64,000 nucleotides of DNA, taken from contig NZ_JAQZAN010000006.1 in NCBI RefSeq assembly GCF_028737255.1, positions 124,001 to 188,000 of the forward strand, written 5' to 3'. The notes beneath the pieces are model-generated. The model was not told where the DNA came from and did no database searches. It saw nothing but the letters and a program-made list of their open reading frames with translations. The position numbers and the translations under genes are program-made. Below are positions 53,572 through 63,105 of this stretch, one piece after another; the first letter of the stretch is position 1, and each line of letters opens with the position of its first letter. The stretch comes from Actinomycetospora straminea (GTDB lineage Bacteria > Actinomycetota > Actinomycetes > Mycobacteriales > Pseudonocardiaceae).

Positions 53572-55167
53572 TCAGGACGCGGGGCACGTCGCGCCGGGCG
53601 GCGCGGGGGTGCCGTCGACGAGGTAGCGGGTCGCGATGTCGTCGACGCACGGCGAGCTCTGGAACACCGCGGTGTGCTCGTCGCCGACCTTCGTCAGCAG
53701 CGAGCCGTTCAGCGCGCGGGCCAGCTCCACGCCCGCCTGGTACGGCGTGGCCGGGTCGCCGGTGGTCGAGACGACCAGCGGCGGCGCGAGGCCCGGGACC
53801 TGCGGCACGTGCGGCTGGCTCGTCGGCGGGGTCGGCCAGAACGCGCAGCTGTCGCGCGCCGAGGAGACCCCGCGCCCGCTGTCGAGGAACGGCGCGGCCT
53901 CGTTGTAGGCCTCGGCGCGGGCCAGGGACTGGGCCGGGTCGGTGACGCGCGGGTCGTCGGCGCAGCGGACCACCTCGAACGCGTCCTGCGACGAGGCGTA
54001 GCTGCCGTCGCGGTTCCGCTCGTAGTACTCGTCGGCGAGCGTCATCAGCGCGCCGCCCTGGCCGGCCCGCAGGTCGTTCAGCGCGCGGACCAGCCGGGGC
54101 CAGTAGGTCTCGACGTAGAGCGCGTTGATGGTGCCCTGCTGCGCGTCGGCGTAGGACAGCACGCGCCCGTCGGGCAGGGGCAGCGGCGCGTCGATCAGCG
54201 GCCGGGTGAGCTGCTGGTAGGCCTGGGTGGTGCGCGCCGGGTCCTGGCCCAGCGGGCAGTTCGGCCGCGACGCGCAGTCGCGGGCGAAGGCGTCGAACGC
54301 GCCCTGGAAGCCGCGGCCCTGCTCGATGAGCTCGGTGGTCGGGTCCTGGTCGGGGTCGAGCGCGCCGTCGAGCACCATCGCCCGGACGTTCGCCGGGAAC
54401 TGCTCGGCGTACGTGGAGCCGATCCGGGTGCCGTAGGAGTAGCCGAGGTAGGTCAGGCGCGGGTCGCCGAGCGCCGCCCGCAGCACGTCCATGTCCCGGG
54501 CGACGTCGCGGGTGCCCGCGTTGGCGAGCAGGTCGAGACCGCTGCGCTCGGCGCAGAGCTCGGCGGTGCGGCGCTCCTCGGCCTCCGTCTGGGCGACGCC
54601 GGCGGGCGAGGCGTCGGTGTCGTCGTCGCGGCGGTCGGCGTCGCGCTCGGCGGGCTCGAGGCAGCGGATCGCGGGCTCGCTCGCCCCGACGCCGCGGGGG
54701 TCGAAGCCGACGACGTCGAAGCGTCGGCCGACGTCGGTCTGCGCCAGCGACGTCGACAGGTACGCGGCGGTCTGGACGCCCGAGGCCCCCGGCCCGCCCG
54801 GGTTGATCACCAGCGAGCCGATGCGCTCCGGCGACGCCGGCGCCGCGTGGCGCAGCACGGCGATCGTCCCGGTGCGCTCGTCCGGCCGCGCGTAGTCGAG
54901 CGGCACCTCGAGGCGCGCGCACTGCAGCGCGGGGTCGGCGTAGATCTGCCGGTCCTCGTCGGTGGCCGCGAACGGCACGCACGGTCCCCACGCGAGCTGC
55001 TGGCCGTAGAACCGCTCCAGCCCCGGCGGCGCCGCGGCGGCCGGGTCGGGCACCGCGACCCCGGGCACCACCTGCGCGCACGCCCCCAGCACGACCGCGG
55101 CGACCCCGAGGACGGCGGCGACCAGGGCACTCGGGCGACGGCGGTGTCGGACGGGGGCGGGGCGCAC
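53572..55167 (-). CDS. lipoprotein alpha/beta hydrolase, Slp/CaeA-like peptidase (S33)
   Basis: Cell-envelope hydrolase of the tripeptidyl-aminopeptidase-like group, 531 residues. Lipoprotein signal: basic VRHRRRPS, hydrophobic stretch, lipobox VVLGAC with lipidated C30. Alpha/beta hydrolase core: INPGGPGASG, DPRGVGASEP, nucleophile S244 in GYSYGTRIG, acid in TGDPATPYQAG and His in GDEHTAVFQSS. Several Cys pairs suggest disulfides. GTG 55167 has GGGAAGG 8 nt upstream; an earlier GTG at 55176 is too close to that site. Corresponds in place to the Rv2223c/Rv2224c pair. Confidence 0.9.
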   Translation of the reverse strand: MRPAPVRHRRRPSALVAAVLGVAAVVLGACAQVVPGVAVPDPAAAAPPGLERFYGQQLAWGPCVPFAATDEDRQIYADPALQCARLEVPLDYARPDERTGTIAVLRHAAPASPERIGSLVINPGGPGASGVQTAAYLSTSLAQTDVGRRFDVVGFDPRGVGASEPAIRCLEPAERDADRRDDDTDASPAGVAQTEAEERRTAELCAERSGLDLLANAGTRDVARDMDVLRAALGDPRLTYLGYSYGTRIGSTYAEQFPANVRAMVLDGALDPDQDPTTELIEQGRGFQGAFDAFARDCASRPNCPLGQDPARTTQAYQQLTRPLIDAPLPLPDGRVLSYADAQQGTINALYVETYWPRLVRALNDLRAGQGGALMTLADEYYERNRDGSYASSQDAFEVVRCADDPRVTDPAQSLARAEAYNEAAPFLDSGRGVSSARDSCAFWPTPPTSQPHVPQVPGLAPPLVVSTTGDPATPYQAGVELARALNGSLLTKVGDEHTAVFQSSPCVDDIATRYLVDGTPAPPGATCPAS

Positions 55168-55298
55168 GGCGGCCACCTTCCCACGCGGCCCGTGATCGTC
55201 CGGTGACGGGCTCGGCAGCCGGCTCCCGGTGTGCGGATGAGCATTTCTCGGTGCCCGACCCCGACGCGACCCCTGCGGGCCCGGCCGAGGCTCGGGCC

Positions 55299-56699
55299 AT
55301 GGACGACGGGCATGTGGTGGTGTGTGGCGCGGGCGTCGTAGGTCTCGCGCTGGCGATGATGCTGGCGGGTGACGGCCGCCGCGTGACCGTGCTGGAGTCC
55401 GACCCGGCACCGGCACCCGACGCTGCCGCGGCGGCGTGGTCGGCGTGGTCCCGGCGCGGGGTGGCCCAGTTCCACCAGCCGCACTGCGTCTTCCCCCGGT
55501 TCCGCCACATCTGCGACGAGGGCCTCCCGGGCGTGACCGACGCGCTCCTCGGCGTCGGCTGTCGAGCCTTCGACCCCCTGGACGCCTCCCCGCCGTCCCT
55601 CGGCGACCATGCACCCCGACCCGATGACGGCCGGCTCCGATGGGTCACCGGCCGTCGCCCGGTGCTCGAGGCCGTGCTGGCGCAGCGGGCCGAGCACCAG
55701 CCGATGCTCACCGTCCGCCGCGGGGTCCGGGTCACCGGCCTCCTCGACGGACCCCGTGTCCTCGAGGGCGTCCCCCACGTCGCCGGTGTGATCACCGATC
55801 GCGGCGAGCGCCTCCGCGCCGACCTGGTCGTCGACGCCATGGGCCGCCGCACGCCGGCGGACGCCTGGCTGGCCGACCTCGGCGCCGTCCCGCCGGAACG
55901 CGTCGCGGAGGACAGCGGCTTCGCCTACTACACGCGCTACTTCTCGGGCCCGCTGCCCGAGTGGCAGTCGGGGCCCCTGACGCCGTACGGGACGGTCACG
56001 GTCCTGACGCTGCCGTCCGACAACGACACGTGGTCGGTGACGGTGTTCGGGAGCTCCGGGGACGTGCCGGTCAAAGAGCTGCGACGCCCCGACTGCTTCG
56101 ACCGCGTCCTTCACGGCTTCCCGCTCCAGGCGCACTGGGTGGACGCGCCGGCGGAGCCGGGTGTCGAGGTCATGGCGGGAGTGCTCGACCGCACCCGCTC
56201 GCTCGTCGTCGACGGCTCGCCGGTCGTCACGGGCTTCACCGCGGTCGGGGACGCCTGGGCCTGCACCAACCCGTCGGCCGGCAAGGGCATCAGCGTCGGA
56301 CTGATGCACGCCGAGCTGCTCCGTGATGTCCTGCGCGTCCACCCCGACGAGCCGACCGCGTTCGCCGCGGCCTTCCACGAGCTCGGGGACGACCGGGTCG
56401 CGCCCTACGTGCGGAACCAGCTGCGCGCCGACCGGGCCCGCGTCGCGGAGATGGACGCCCTGCGCCGCGGCGAGGCACCGCCCGCCCCCGATCCCGACGT
56501 CGCCGCCTTCGCCGCGGCGGCGATGGAGGACCCCGAAGTCTTCCGCGCCCTCCTCGAGGTCCTCACGTGCCTCGCCCTGCCCTCCGAAGTCCTCGCCCGG
56601 CCGCACATCGGCGCCGCCGTCGCCCGACGACGTGGCCAGGCACCCGAGCCACCGCCCGGCCCGGACCGCACGGAGCTGCTGGACCTCATCGCCGGGTGA
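55299..56699 (+). CDS. FAD-dependent oxidoreductase (halogenase/hydroxylase-like)
   Basis: 466 residues. FAD-binding DGHVVVCGAGVVGLALAMML, TGRRPVLEAVLAQRAE, and GFTAVGDAWACTNPSAGKGI near residue 320, the flavin-monooxygenase GD motif followed by NPSAGKGIS. It resembles geranylgeranyl reductase or flavin monooxygenase proteins; substrate unknown. ATG 55299 has GAGG 9 nt upstream. Followed after 85 bp by the P450 gene on the same strand, so the two may form one oxidative pathway. Not part of the mycobacterial backbone order, hence an insertion between the Slp gene and panB. Confidence 0.85.
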   Translation: MDDGHVVVCGAGVVGLALAMMLAGDGRRVTVLESDPAPAPDAAAAAWSAWSRRGVAQFHQPHCVFPRFRHICDEGLPGVTDALLGVGCRAFDPLDASPPSLGDHAPRPDDGRLRWVTGRRPVLEAVLAQRAEHQPMLTVRRGVRVTGLLDGPRVLEGVPHVAGVITDRGERLRADLVVDAMGRRTPADAWLADLGAVPPERVAEDSGFAYYTRYFSGPLPEWQSGPLTPYGTVTVLTLPSDNDTWSVTVFGSSGDVPVKELRRPDCFDRVLHGFPLQAHWVDAPAEPGVEVMAGVLDRTRSLVVDGSPVVTGFTAVGDAWACTNPSAGKGISVGLMHAELLRDVLRVHPDEPTAFAAAFHELGDDRVAPYVRNQLRADRARVAEMDALRRGEAPPAPDPDVAAFAAAAMEDPEVFRALLEVLTCLALPSEVLARPHIGAAVARRRGQAPEPPPGPDRTELLDLIAG

Positions 56700-56784
56700 G
56701 CCGCGCCCTTGCGTCGCTTTACACCGGCGGCGTGCTGCCCCGACGCTGGTCGACGCCGTGGTGGTGCGACCCGAGGAGCGCGCG

Positions 56785-57992
56785 ATGGCCGACAGCACGA
56801 CCACCGCGACGGCGCCCACGGCCGACCGGGTCGACGTCGACGCGATGCTCCGGGACCCCTACGAGACCTACGCCCGGCTGCGGGAGCAGGGACCCGTCGT
56901 CCGGGTGCGGCCCTGCAGCGCCACCTCGTCGTCGGGTACGCCGCGTGCCGCGCCGTGGAGGCCGACCAGGACACGTACTCGGCCGACGTCGGCGGCAGCG
57001 GGGCGACGATGGCCCGGGCGCTGGGCGCGAAGCCCATGCTGCGCAAGGACGGCCCCCGGCACGCCGTGGAGCGGGCGCCGATCACGCCGGGTCTGCGGGC
57101 GAAGAGCATCCGCGCGCTCTGGGCGCCGCGCTTCGAGCACAACGCGCGGGTCCAGCTCGACGTCCTCCGCGACCACGGCCCCGACCGGGCCGAGCTGAAC
57201 CGCGACTACGCGGCGCCGGTGGCCGCGCGGAACCTCGTCGACCTCCTCGGGCTCCCCGAGGCCACGCCCGACGACGTGGCGCGCTGGTCGCACGCCTTCA
57301 TCGCCGGGGTCGGGAACCTCGGCCACGACCCGGCGATCTGGGCGCGGTGCGAGGACGCCCGGCGGGAGGTCGACGAGCACCTCGACGCCCTGCTCCCCCA
57401 CCTGCGCCGCCACCCGGACGCCTCCATGACCTCGGCGCTGGTCAACGCCGACCTCCCCGAGTCCGCGGTGCGGGCGAACGTCAAGCTGACGATCTCGGGC
57501 GGGCTCAACGAGCCGCAGCACATGGTCACGAACATCGTCTGGGCGCTGAGCCGGCACCCCGAGCAGCGCGACCGCGTCCTCGCCGACCCCTCGCTCTGGT
57601 CGGTCGTGTTCGACGAGGCGCTCCGGTGGCTCTCGCCGATCGGGATGTACCCCCGCGAGACGACCCGGACCACCGTGCTCGACGGCGTCGAGCTGCCGGC
57701 GGGGGCGGTGCTCGGCGTCGTGGTCGGCGCCGCCAACCGCGACCCCGCCGTGTTCGACCGCCCCGAGCGCTTCGACATCGCGCGGTCGGAGCGCGCGCAC
57801 CTCGGCTTCGGGAGCGGGGTCCACCTCTGCCCCGGGCACTGGGCGGCCCGCATCGCGATCGGGGAGATCGCGGTCCCCCTGCTGTACGCGGCGTTGCCCG
57901 GCCTCCGCACCGACACCCGCCGGGACGAGGCGTGGTTCGGCTGGGTGTTCCGTGGTCTCACCGACCTCCCGGTGACGTGGGATCCGTCCTGA
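56785..57992 (+). pseudogene. cytochrome P450 disrupted by a one-base frameshift
   Basis: Two frames make one P450. The first, from ATG 56785 (GAGGAG 6 nt upstream), reads TADRVDVDAMLRDPYETYAR up to GPVVRVRP. The second continues ALQRHLVVGYAACRAVEADQ and on to the end: I-helix LTISGGLNEPQHMV, ExxR in FDEALRWL, and the haem loop LGFGSGVHLCPGHW with the Cys at 57828. A missing base near 56911-56918, in GTGCGGCCCTGCAG, explains the break. All later motifs are intact, so the loss is recent or a base was missed in sequencing. Likely partner of the preceding FAD oxidoreductase; substrate unknown. Confidence 0.8.
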
Positions 57993-58123
57993 CCCGCTCC
58001 CCGTTGTGAGGCTGGTCCCAGCGGGCGGCCGCCGCGTCCGCGCGGTGACACGGTGTGCTCATCCACCCCGACGACCCGGGGACCCGCCGCAGCCGGCGGG
58101 CCTCGAGGCAAGGACGGACGACG

Positions 58124-58975
58124 ATGACGTCACCCCAGGGCACCGCTGCGTCGACTCCTTCTGGGCGTCCGAGGCGCACCCGCGTGCACCACCTGCAGGA
58201 GATGAAGGCCCGCGGCGAGCGCTGGCCGATGCTCACGGCCTACGACGTGAACACCGCGCGGATCTTCGACGAGGCGGGCGTGCCCGTCCTCCTCGTCGGC
58301 GACTCGGCGGGCAACACCGTGCTCGGCTACGACACCACGGTGCCGGTGACCACCGAGGAGCTGCTGATCCTCACCCGCGCCGTGGTGCGCGGGGCCCCGC
58401 ACGCGCTGGTGGTCGCCGACCTGCCGTTCGGCAGCTACCAGGTCTCGGTCCAGCAGGCCGTCACCACCGCCGTCGACTTCATGAAGTCCGGCGGCGCGCA
58501 CGCCGTCAAGCTCGAGGGCGGCGCGCACTACGCCGACCGCATCCGCGCCATCGTCGACGCCGGCATCCCGGTGATGGCGCACCTCGGCTTCACCCCGCAG
58601 AGCGAGCACGCCCTCGGCGGCTACCGCGTGCAGGGCCGGGGTGACGACGCCGCCGAGAAGCTCCTCGCCGACGCCCGCGCGGTCACCGAGGCCGGCGCGT
58701 TCGCGGTCGTCCTCGAGATGGTGCCCGCGCACGTCGCCAAGCGGGTGACGGCCGAGGTGCCGATCCCGACCGTGGGCATCGGCGCCGGCCCGGAGTGCGA
58801 CGCCCAGGTGCTGGTCTGGACCGACATGGTCGGGCTCTCCGACCCGTCGCGGCGCACCCCGCGCTTCGTCAGGCGCTACGCCGAGATGGGCTCGGTGCTC
58901 GCCGACGCCGCGAGCACCTACGCCCGCGAGGTGCGCGAGGGCGTCTTCCCGGGCCCCGAGCACAGCTTCGACTAG
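58124..58975 (+). CDS. panB: 3-methyl-2-oxobutanoate hydroxymethyltransferase
   Basis: First committed step of pantothenate synthesis: adds a hydroxymethyl group from methylene-tetrahydrofolate to 2-oxoisovalerate. 283 residues. [36 protein letters not shown] (Asp for Mg), [20 protein letters not shown] and [21 protein letters not shown] 58124 has AAGGA 9 nt upstream; an in-frame GTG at 58055 lacks a site. Its TAG stop is shared with the convergent hydrolase. Confidence 0.96.
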   Translation: MTSPQGTAASTPSGRPRRTRVHHLQEMKARGERWPMLTAYDVNTARIFDEAGVPVLLVGDSAGNTVLGYDTTVPVTTEELLILTRAVVRGAPHALVVADLPFGSYQVSVQQAVTTAVDFMKSGGAHAVKLEGGAHYADRIRAIVDAGIPVMAHLGFTPQSEHALGGYRVQGRGDDAAEKLLADARAVTEAGAFAVVLEMVPAHVAKRVTAEVPIPTVGIGAGPECDAQVLVWTDMVGLSDPSRRTPRFVRRYAEMGSVLADAASTYAREVREGVFPGPEHSFD

Positions 58976-59802
58976 GTCGCCACCCGGTCGGCGATCAGGC
59001 GCGCCACAGCGGACGGGTCCTCGAGCGGCATGGCGTGCCCGACGCCGGGCAGGGCGATCAGCTCGGCGCCGGGCACCCAGTCGGCGAGCATCCGCGTGGT
59101 CTCCTCGTGGGACCGCGTGGCGCCCTCCAGCCCGTAGACGAACGTCGTCGGGACCGCGATCCGGCCCGCAGTGGCCTCGTCGATCGGCCACTCCATGGCG
59201 GCGACGACCTCGTCGGTGAGGAAGAACCGCGAGTCGCGGACGATGCGCTCGATCGCGTCGCCCCCGAGGCGGTGCCGGGCGAGGGCGGCCCAGCCCGGCC
59301 CGCACACGCCCGTCATGAACGTGTCGACGGCGCCGCGGACGTCGCCGGCCTGCGCCGCGCCGATGGCGGGGCCGACGGACGTGCGGACGAGCTCCTCCGC
59401 GGACGGGCCGGCGGGGCTCGGCGCCGGCTCGAGGAGCACCAGCCGCGCGACGGCCTCGGGGGCGTCGAGCGCGCCCTGCAGGGCCATGCTCGCGCTCGAC
59501 GAGTGCCCGACCCACGTCGCCCGCTCGATCCCGAGTTCGCCGAGCAGCCGGCGGGCGTGCCGGGCGTGGTCGGCGAAGGTGAGGTGGCCCTCGGGGGTCG
59601 AGCTGTCGCCGTAGCCGGCGCGCTGGACCTCGACGAGGCGCACGCCGTCGAGGGCGGGCTCGTCGAACACCGGGGCGAACCACTCCCCGGACCCGCCGGC
59701 GTGCAGCAGCAGGACCGGGGCCCCGGTGCCGCGCTCGCGGTAGCGCAGTCGGACGTCGCCCAGGTCGACGACGTCGGTGGTGATCTGGTGTGTGTGCGTC
59801 AT
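58972..59802 (-). CDS. alpha/beta hydrolase
   Basis: 276 residues. [20 protein letters not shown] near the start, nucleophile in [12 protein letters not shown], acid in [15 protein letters not shown], His in [13 protein letters not shown]. It looks like a haloperoxidase or epoxide-hydrolase-like esterase with a small cap; substrate unknown. ATG 59802 is 62 nt downstream of the LAL regulator gene on the same strand. Its stop and the panB stop share the 4 bases CTAG. Confidence 0.85.
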   Translation of the reverse strand: MTHTHQITTDVVDLGDVRLRYRERGTGAPVLLLHAGGSGEWFAPVFDEPALDGVRLVEVQRAGYGDSSTPEGHLTFADHARHARRLLGELGIERATWVGHSSSASMALQGALDAPEAVARLVLLEPAPSPAGPSAEELVRTSVGPAIGAAQAGDVRGAVDTFMTGVCGPGWAALARHRLGGDAIERIVRDSRFFLTDEVVAAMEWPIDEATAGRIAVPTTFVYGLEGATRSHEETTRMLADWVPGAELIALPGVGHAMPLEDPSAVARLIADRVAT

Positions 59803-59864
59803 GCCCGGAACGGTGCTCGCCGGGCGCGGCCCGCGACTCCGTGCGCCGCACGGATCCAGCGGGG

Positions 59865-62666
59865 TCAGGGCGGGATCGCTCTCCGCAGCTCACCCCGGCT
59901 CGTCGCGCCCGTCTTGGCGAGCAGGTTGCCGACGTGCGTCTCGACGGTCCGCCGGGACACGACCAGGCGCTCCGCGATCTCCGGGTTCGCGAGCCCCTCG
60001 CCGACCAGGCGCAGGACCTCCATCTCGCGACCCGTGACGCCCTGCGCGCGCAGGGTCGGCGGCACGTCGGTGAGGTCGCGCTGCGGGCGCGGCACCGGCG
60101 CCCCGAGCGCGCGCAGCCGCGCCCGGGACCACGCGGCGAGCCGGTCCTCGCCGGTGCCCGCGGTCCACGCGAGGATCTCGTGCAGGACGGGGACCGGGTC
60201 GCCGAGCACGCGCCCACCGTGCTCGAGCAGGAGGCCGCGCAGCAGGTGGCGGAAGAACGGCCGGGACGTCACGAGGGCGTCGCCGGCGGCGAGCTCGGCG
60301 GACGGGTCGTCGCCGCGGTGCGCCGCGGCGATCGCGTCGCAGAAGTGCAGGGCCGCCCGGTTCAGCACCTGGACCAGCACGTCCGAGCCCCGCAGCTCCT
60401 CGCGCGGCGCGGGGTCGTCGGGGTCGAGCGCGGTCCGCAGCACGGCGCGCTCGCCCCACGACGGCGTCGGGTTCGCGCTCTCGGCGCGGCGCAGGACGTC
60501 GATCGCGGCGTCGTAGCAGGGGAGGGCCGCGGCGACGTCGCCCGCGAGCCAGCGGTCGTGGGCCCGGGCCAGCGCCTCCGCGCTCTCCACGTGCACCGGG
60601 TTCGCCGAGAGCGCCGCCGCCTCGGCGAAGAGGGCGTCGACCTCGTCGAACCGGTCGGCGAACACCCGCCCACGCGCCACGAAGGCCAGCGCGTGCCCGC
60701 GAAACCCCCGCAAGCCGAGGCGGCCGGCGCGCTCCGCGACGCGCTCGGCCGCGACCGCGCTCGCGACCGGCCCCGCGCTCCCGTTGTCGACCGCCACCAG
60801 CTGCAGCTCGAGCATGACGGCCGTCCCGACCATGCCCGCCTCCTGCGCCAGCTCCCGGGCGCGGCGCAGGGACTCGCCGCCGCCCGTGCCGAACATGTCG
60901 GCCACGCCGAGCTCGGAGAGCGCGCGGAGGCGCCACGCCGTCAGGCCGTGCCGCTCGGCGATCTCCGCGGCGCGACGGAACGCGGCCGCCGACCGCTCCG
61001 GGTCGTCGCGGCGGTGGGCCCGTCCGACCACCTCGAGGGCCTCGCAGGCCGCCTCCGGCGCCCGGGTCTCGGCGGCCGCGACGGCGGGCTCCGCCAGGCG
61101 CAGGGCCTCGGAGACCTCGCCGACGCCCAGCGCGACGTGGGCGGCGAGGGCGAGCACGCGCGGGTCGTCGTCCCGCCCCCGGGCGAGCAGGGCCCGGGCC
61201 TCGTCGAACCGTTCGGCGGCGACGCACGCGCGGGCCAGGGCGACCGCGAGCGCGGTGCGCGCCGGCTCCGCGGCGCCGGGGAGCAGGTGCCCGCCGACGG
61301 CCAGCGCCTCGTCGGTGCGGGCGGCCAGGGCGAGCACCTCGACGCGCTCGAGCGCGACCGGCAGCCGCTGGGCCTCCCCCGCCAGCGCCGTCGCCTGCTC
61401 GAGGACACCGAGGGCCGCGGCCGGCGCGCCCGCGGCCCGGTGCTCGCGGGCGTGGCGCAGCAGGAGCTCGGCGGCGCGGTCGGGATCGCCGCCGCGGGCG
61501 TGGAGCTCGGCGACGCGGGCGAGCCGCGGGCCGGCGAGGTCGTCGGCGTCGAGGGCCGCGGCGGCCCGGGCGGCGAGGACGGCGCGCTCGGGGCCGGTGA
61601 GGGCCGCGAGCACCGCGTCCTGGGTCAGCGCGTGCCGCCAGCGCAGCCCGCCGTCCGCGTCCGGGACGAGCAGGCGGGCCTCCACCGCGCGGCGCAGCGC
61701 CGCGGCCGCGTCAGCGTCGTCGACGCCGGCGGCGGTCGGCAGCAGGTCCCACGCCAGGTCGCGCCCGAGCAGGGCCGCCACCCGGACCACGTCCCGGTCG
61801 CCCGCGTCCAGGGCGGCGACCCGCGCGGCCACCGCCTCGGCGAAGGCCTCCGGGACCTCGACGGGCAGCGGCCCCGACGCGCGCCAGTGACCGTCACGCC
61901 GGGTGATCGCGCCGGCGTCGGCCAGGCGCGTGGCGAGCTCCTCGACCAGCAGCGGCAGCCCGTCGGCGGCCGCCACGACGTGGTCGCGGACGTCGTCGGC
62001 GAGCGCGGCCCCGAGCACCGCGCCCGCCAGCGACGCCGCGTCGTCGCGGGCCAGACGCCCGAGCTCCACCACCGGGACCCGCGCGCGACGCAGCGGCGCG
62101 AAGCCCTCCGGCGGCCGCTCGTCGGAGCGCACCGAGCCGAGCACCCGGACGCCGCCGCCGAGCCGGCCGGCGAGGTACTCGAGCACGGCGAGGGTGTCGC
62201 GGTCGGCCCAGTGCAGGTCGTCGAGCACCACGACCGCGCGCCCCTCCCCCGCGATCACCCCGAGCAGCTCGACGACGGCCTCGCCGAGCACGAGGACCGG
62301 GTCGACGAGGTACGGGGCGGTCGCGGTGATCGCCGGGCCCGCCGTCCACGCGGGCAGCACCCGGGCGAGGACCGCGCGGAACGGGGCGAGGCGCGGCTGG
62401 TCGGCGAGCGCCGGGCTCGCGACGGCGGCCAGCGCCTCGGCGAGCGGGCGGTAGGGCCCGCCGCCGGGCACGGCGTGCCCGCGCAGCACGCGCGCGCCCG
62501 CGGCCGTGGCGCGCACGGCGACCTCGTCGAGCAGTCGGGTCTTGCCGCTGCCCGCCTCGCCGGCGACCAGCGTCACCCCGCCGGGCCCGGACAGCGCCGC
62601 CGCGACCAGGGCCGCGACCTCGTCGTCACGCCCGATCAGCGGTGCCGCACCCGGCCCGGCCTGCAT
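59865..62666 (-). CDS. LuxR-family LAL regulator with AAA ATPase
   Basis: Large ATP-binding LuxR regulator, 933 residues. Walker A GEAGSGKT (36-43), Walker B region AVVVLDDLHWADRDT at about 147-161, a long TPR-like helical middle, and a C-terminal GerE helix-turn-helix VTGREMEVLRLVGEGL then RLVVSRRTVETHVGNLLAK. Such regulators sense a ligand through the ATPase/TPR part; target genes are often adjacent, here possibly the hydrolase downstream. ATG 62666; the start is 25 nt from the divergent DUF3140 gene, so promoter regions overlap. Confidence 0.88.
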   Translation of the reverse strand: MQAGPGAAPLIGRDDEVAALVAAALSGPGGVTLVAGEAGSGKTRLLDEVAVRATAAGARVLRGHAVPGGGPYRPLAEALAAVASPALADQPRLAPFRAVLARVLPAWTAGPAITATAPYLVDPVLVLGEAVVELLGVIAGEGRAVVVLDDLHWADRDTLAVLEYLAGRLGGGVRVLGSVRSDERPPEGFAPLRRARVPVVELGRLARDDAASLAGAVLGAALADDVRDHVVAAADGLPLLVEELATRLADAGAITRRDGHWRASGPLPVEVPEAFAEAVAARVAALDAGDRDVVRVAALLGRDLAWDLLPTAAGVDDADAAAALRRAVEARLLVPDADGGLRWRHALTQDAVLAALTGPERAVLAARAAAALDADDLAGPRLARVAELHARGGDPDRAAELLLRHAREHRAAGAPAAALGVLEQATALAGEAQRLPVALERVEVLALAARTDEALAVGGHLLPGAAEPARTALAVALARACVAAERFDEARALLARGRDDDPRVLALAAHVALGVGEVSEALRLAEPAVAAAETRAPEAACEALEVVGRAHRRDDPERSAAAFRRAAEIAERHGLTAWRLRALSELGVADMFGTGGGESLRRARELAQEAGMVGTAVMLELQLVAVDNGSAGPVASAVAAERVAERAGRLGLRGFRGHALAFVARGRVFADRFDEVDALFAEAAALSANPVHVESAEALARAHDRWLAGDVAAALPCYDAAIDVLRRAESANPTPSWGERAVLRTALDPDDPAPREELRGSDVLVQVLNRAALHFCDAIAAAHRGDDPSAELAAGDALVTSRPFFRHLLRGLLLEHGGRVLGDPVPVLHEILAWTAGTGEDRLAAWSRARLRALGAPVPRPQRDLTDVPPTLRAQGVTGREMEVLRLVGEGLANPEIAERLVVSRRTVETHVGNLLAKTGATSRGELRRAIPP

Positions 62667-62691
62667 CGACCCAGTGTGGGTAACCGCGGCC

Positions 62692-63030
62692 ATGGCCGAG
62701 AAGAGCAGCGAGCAGATCCGCTCCGAGTTCGACGACGTCGTGAACATGAGCGCGAAGGAGCTCGAGGACTGGCTGGGCACCGACGAGTCGCAGTCGGTAG
62801 GCCAGTCGTCGGGCGACGACGACGAGTCGACGGGCCACTTCATGGGCCGGCGGATCGTCGAGATCCAGAAGAAGGACGAGGGTGAGCTCGACGACGACGA
62901 CCTCGCGGCGATGAAGAAGGTCCACGGCTACGTCGCGCGGCACACGAAGCAGAAGCCCTCGAAGGAGGACATCGAGACCTCGAAGTGGCGCTACTCGCTC
63001 ATGAACTGGGGCCACGACCCCCTGAAATGA
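62692..63030 (+). CDS. DUF3140 family protein
   Basis: 112 residues, acidic, no known function. EQIRSEFDDVVNMSAKELEDW, GHFMGRRIVEIQKKDEGEL, HGYVARHTKQKPSKEDIETS and the ending SKWRYSLMNWGHDPLK. The last part suggests a small DNA-associated or plant-homologue-like domain. ATG 62692 has no visible ribosome site, which fits a leaderless message. Its TGA lies at the left end of a palindromic element. Confidence 0.85.
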   Translation: MAEKSSEQIRSEFDDVVNMSAKELEDWLGTDESQSVGQSSGDDDESTGHFMGRRIVEIQKKDEGELDDDDLAAMKKVHGYVARHTKQKPSKEDIETSKWRYSLMNWGHDPLK

Positions 63031-63105
63031 GGTGCGCTGCGCGCTGGTGAGCAGAAAGGAGGGCTGGAGCACTTCTTTCTGCTCACCTGCGCTGCGCGCA
63101 CCTCA
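63028..63105. repeat. 78-bp palindromic element between convergent DUF3140 and npdG
   Basis: Outer arms TGAGGTGCGC (63028-63037) and its complement (63096-63105), a bulge, then GGTGAGCAGAAAG (63045-63057) and its complement, and a short loop. The first three bases are the DUF3140 stop, the last three the npdG stop. A likely bidirectional terminator or mobile palindrome. Confidence 0.75.
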
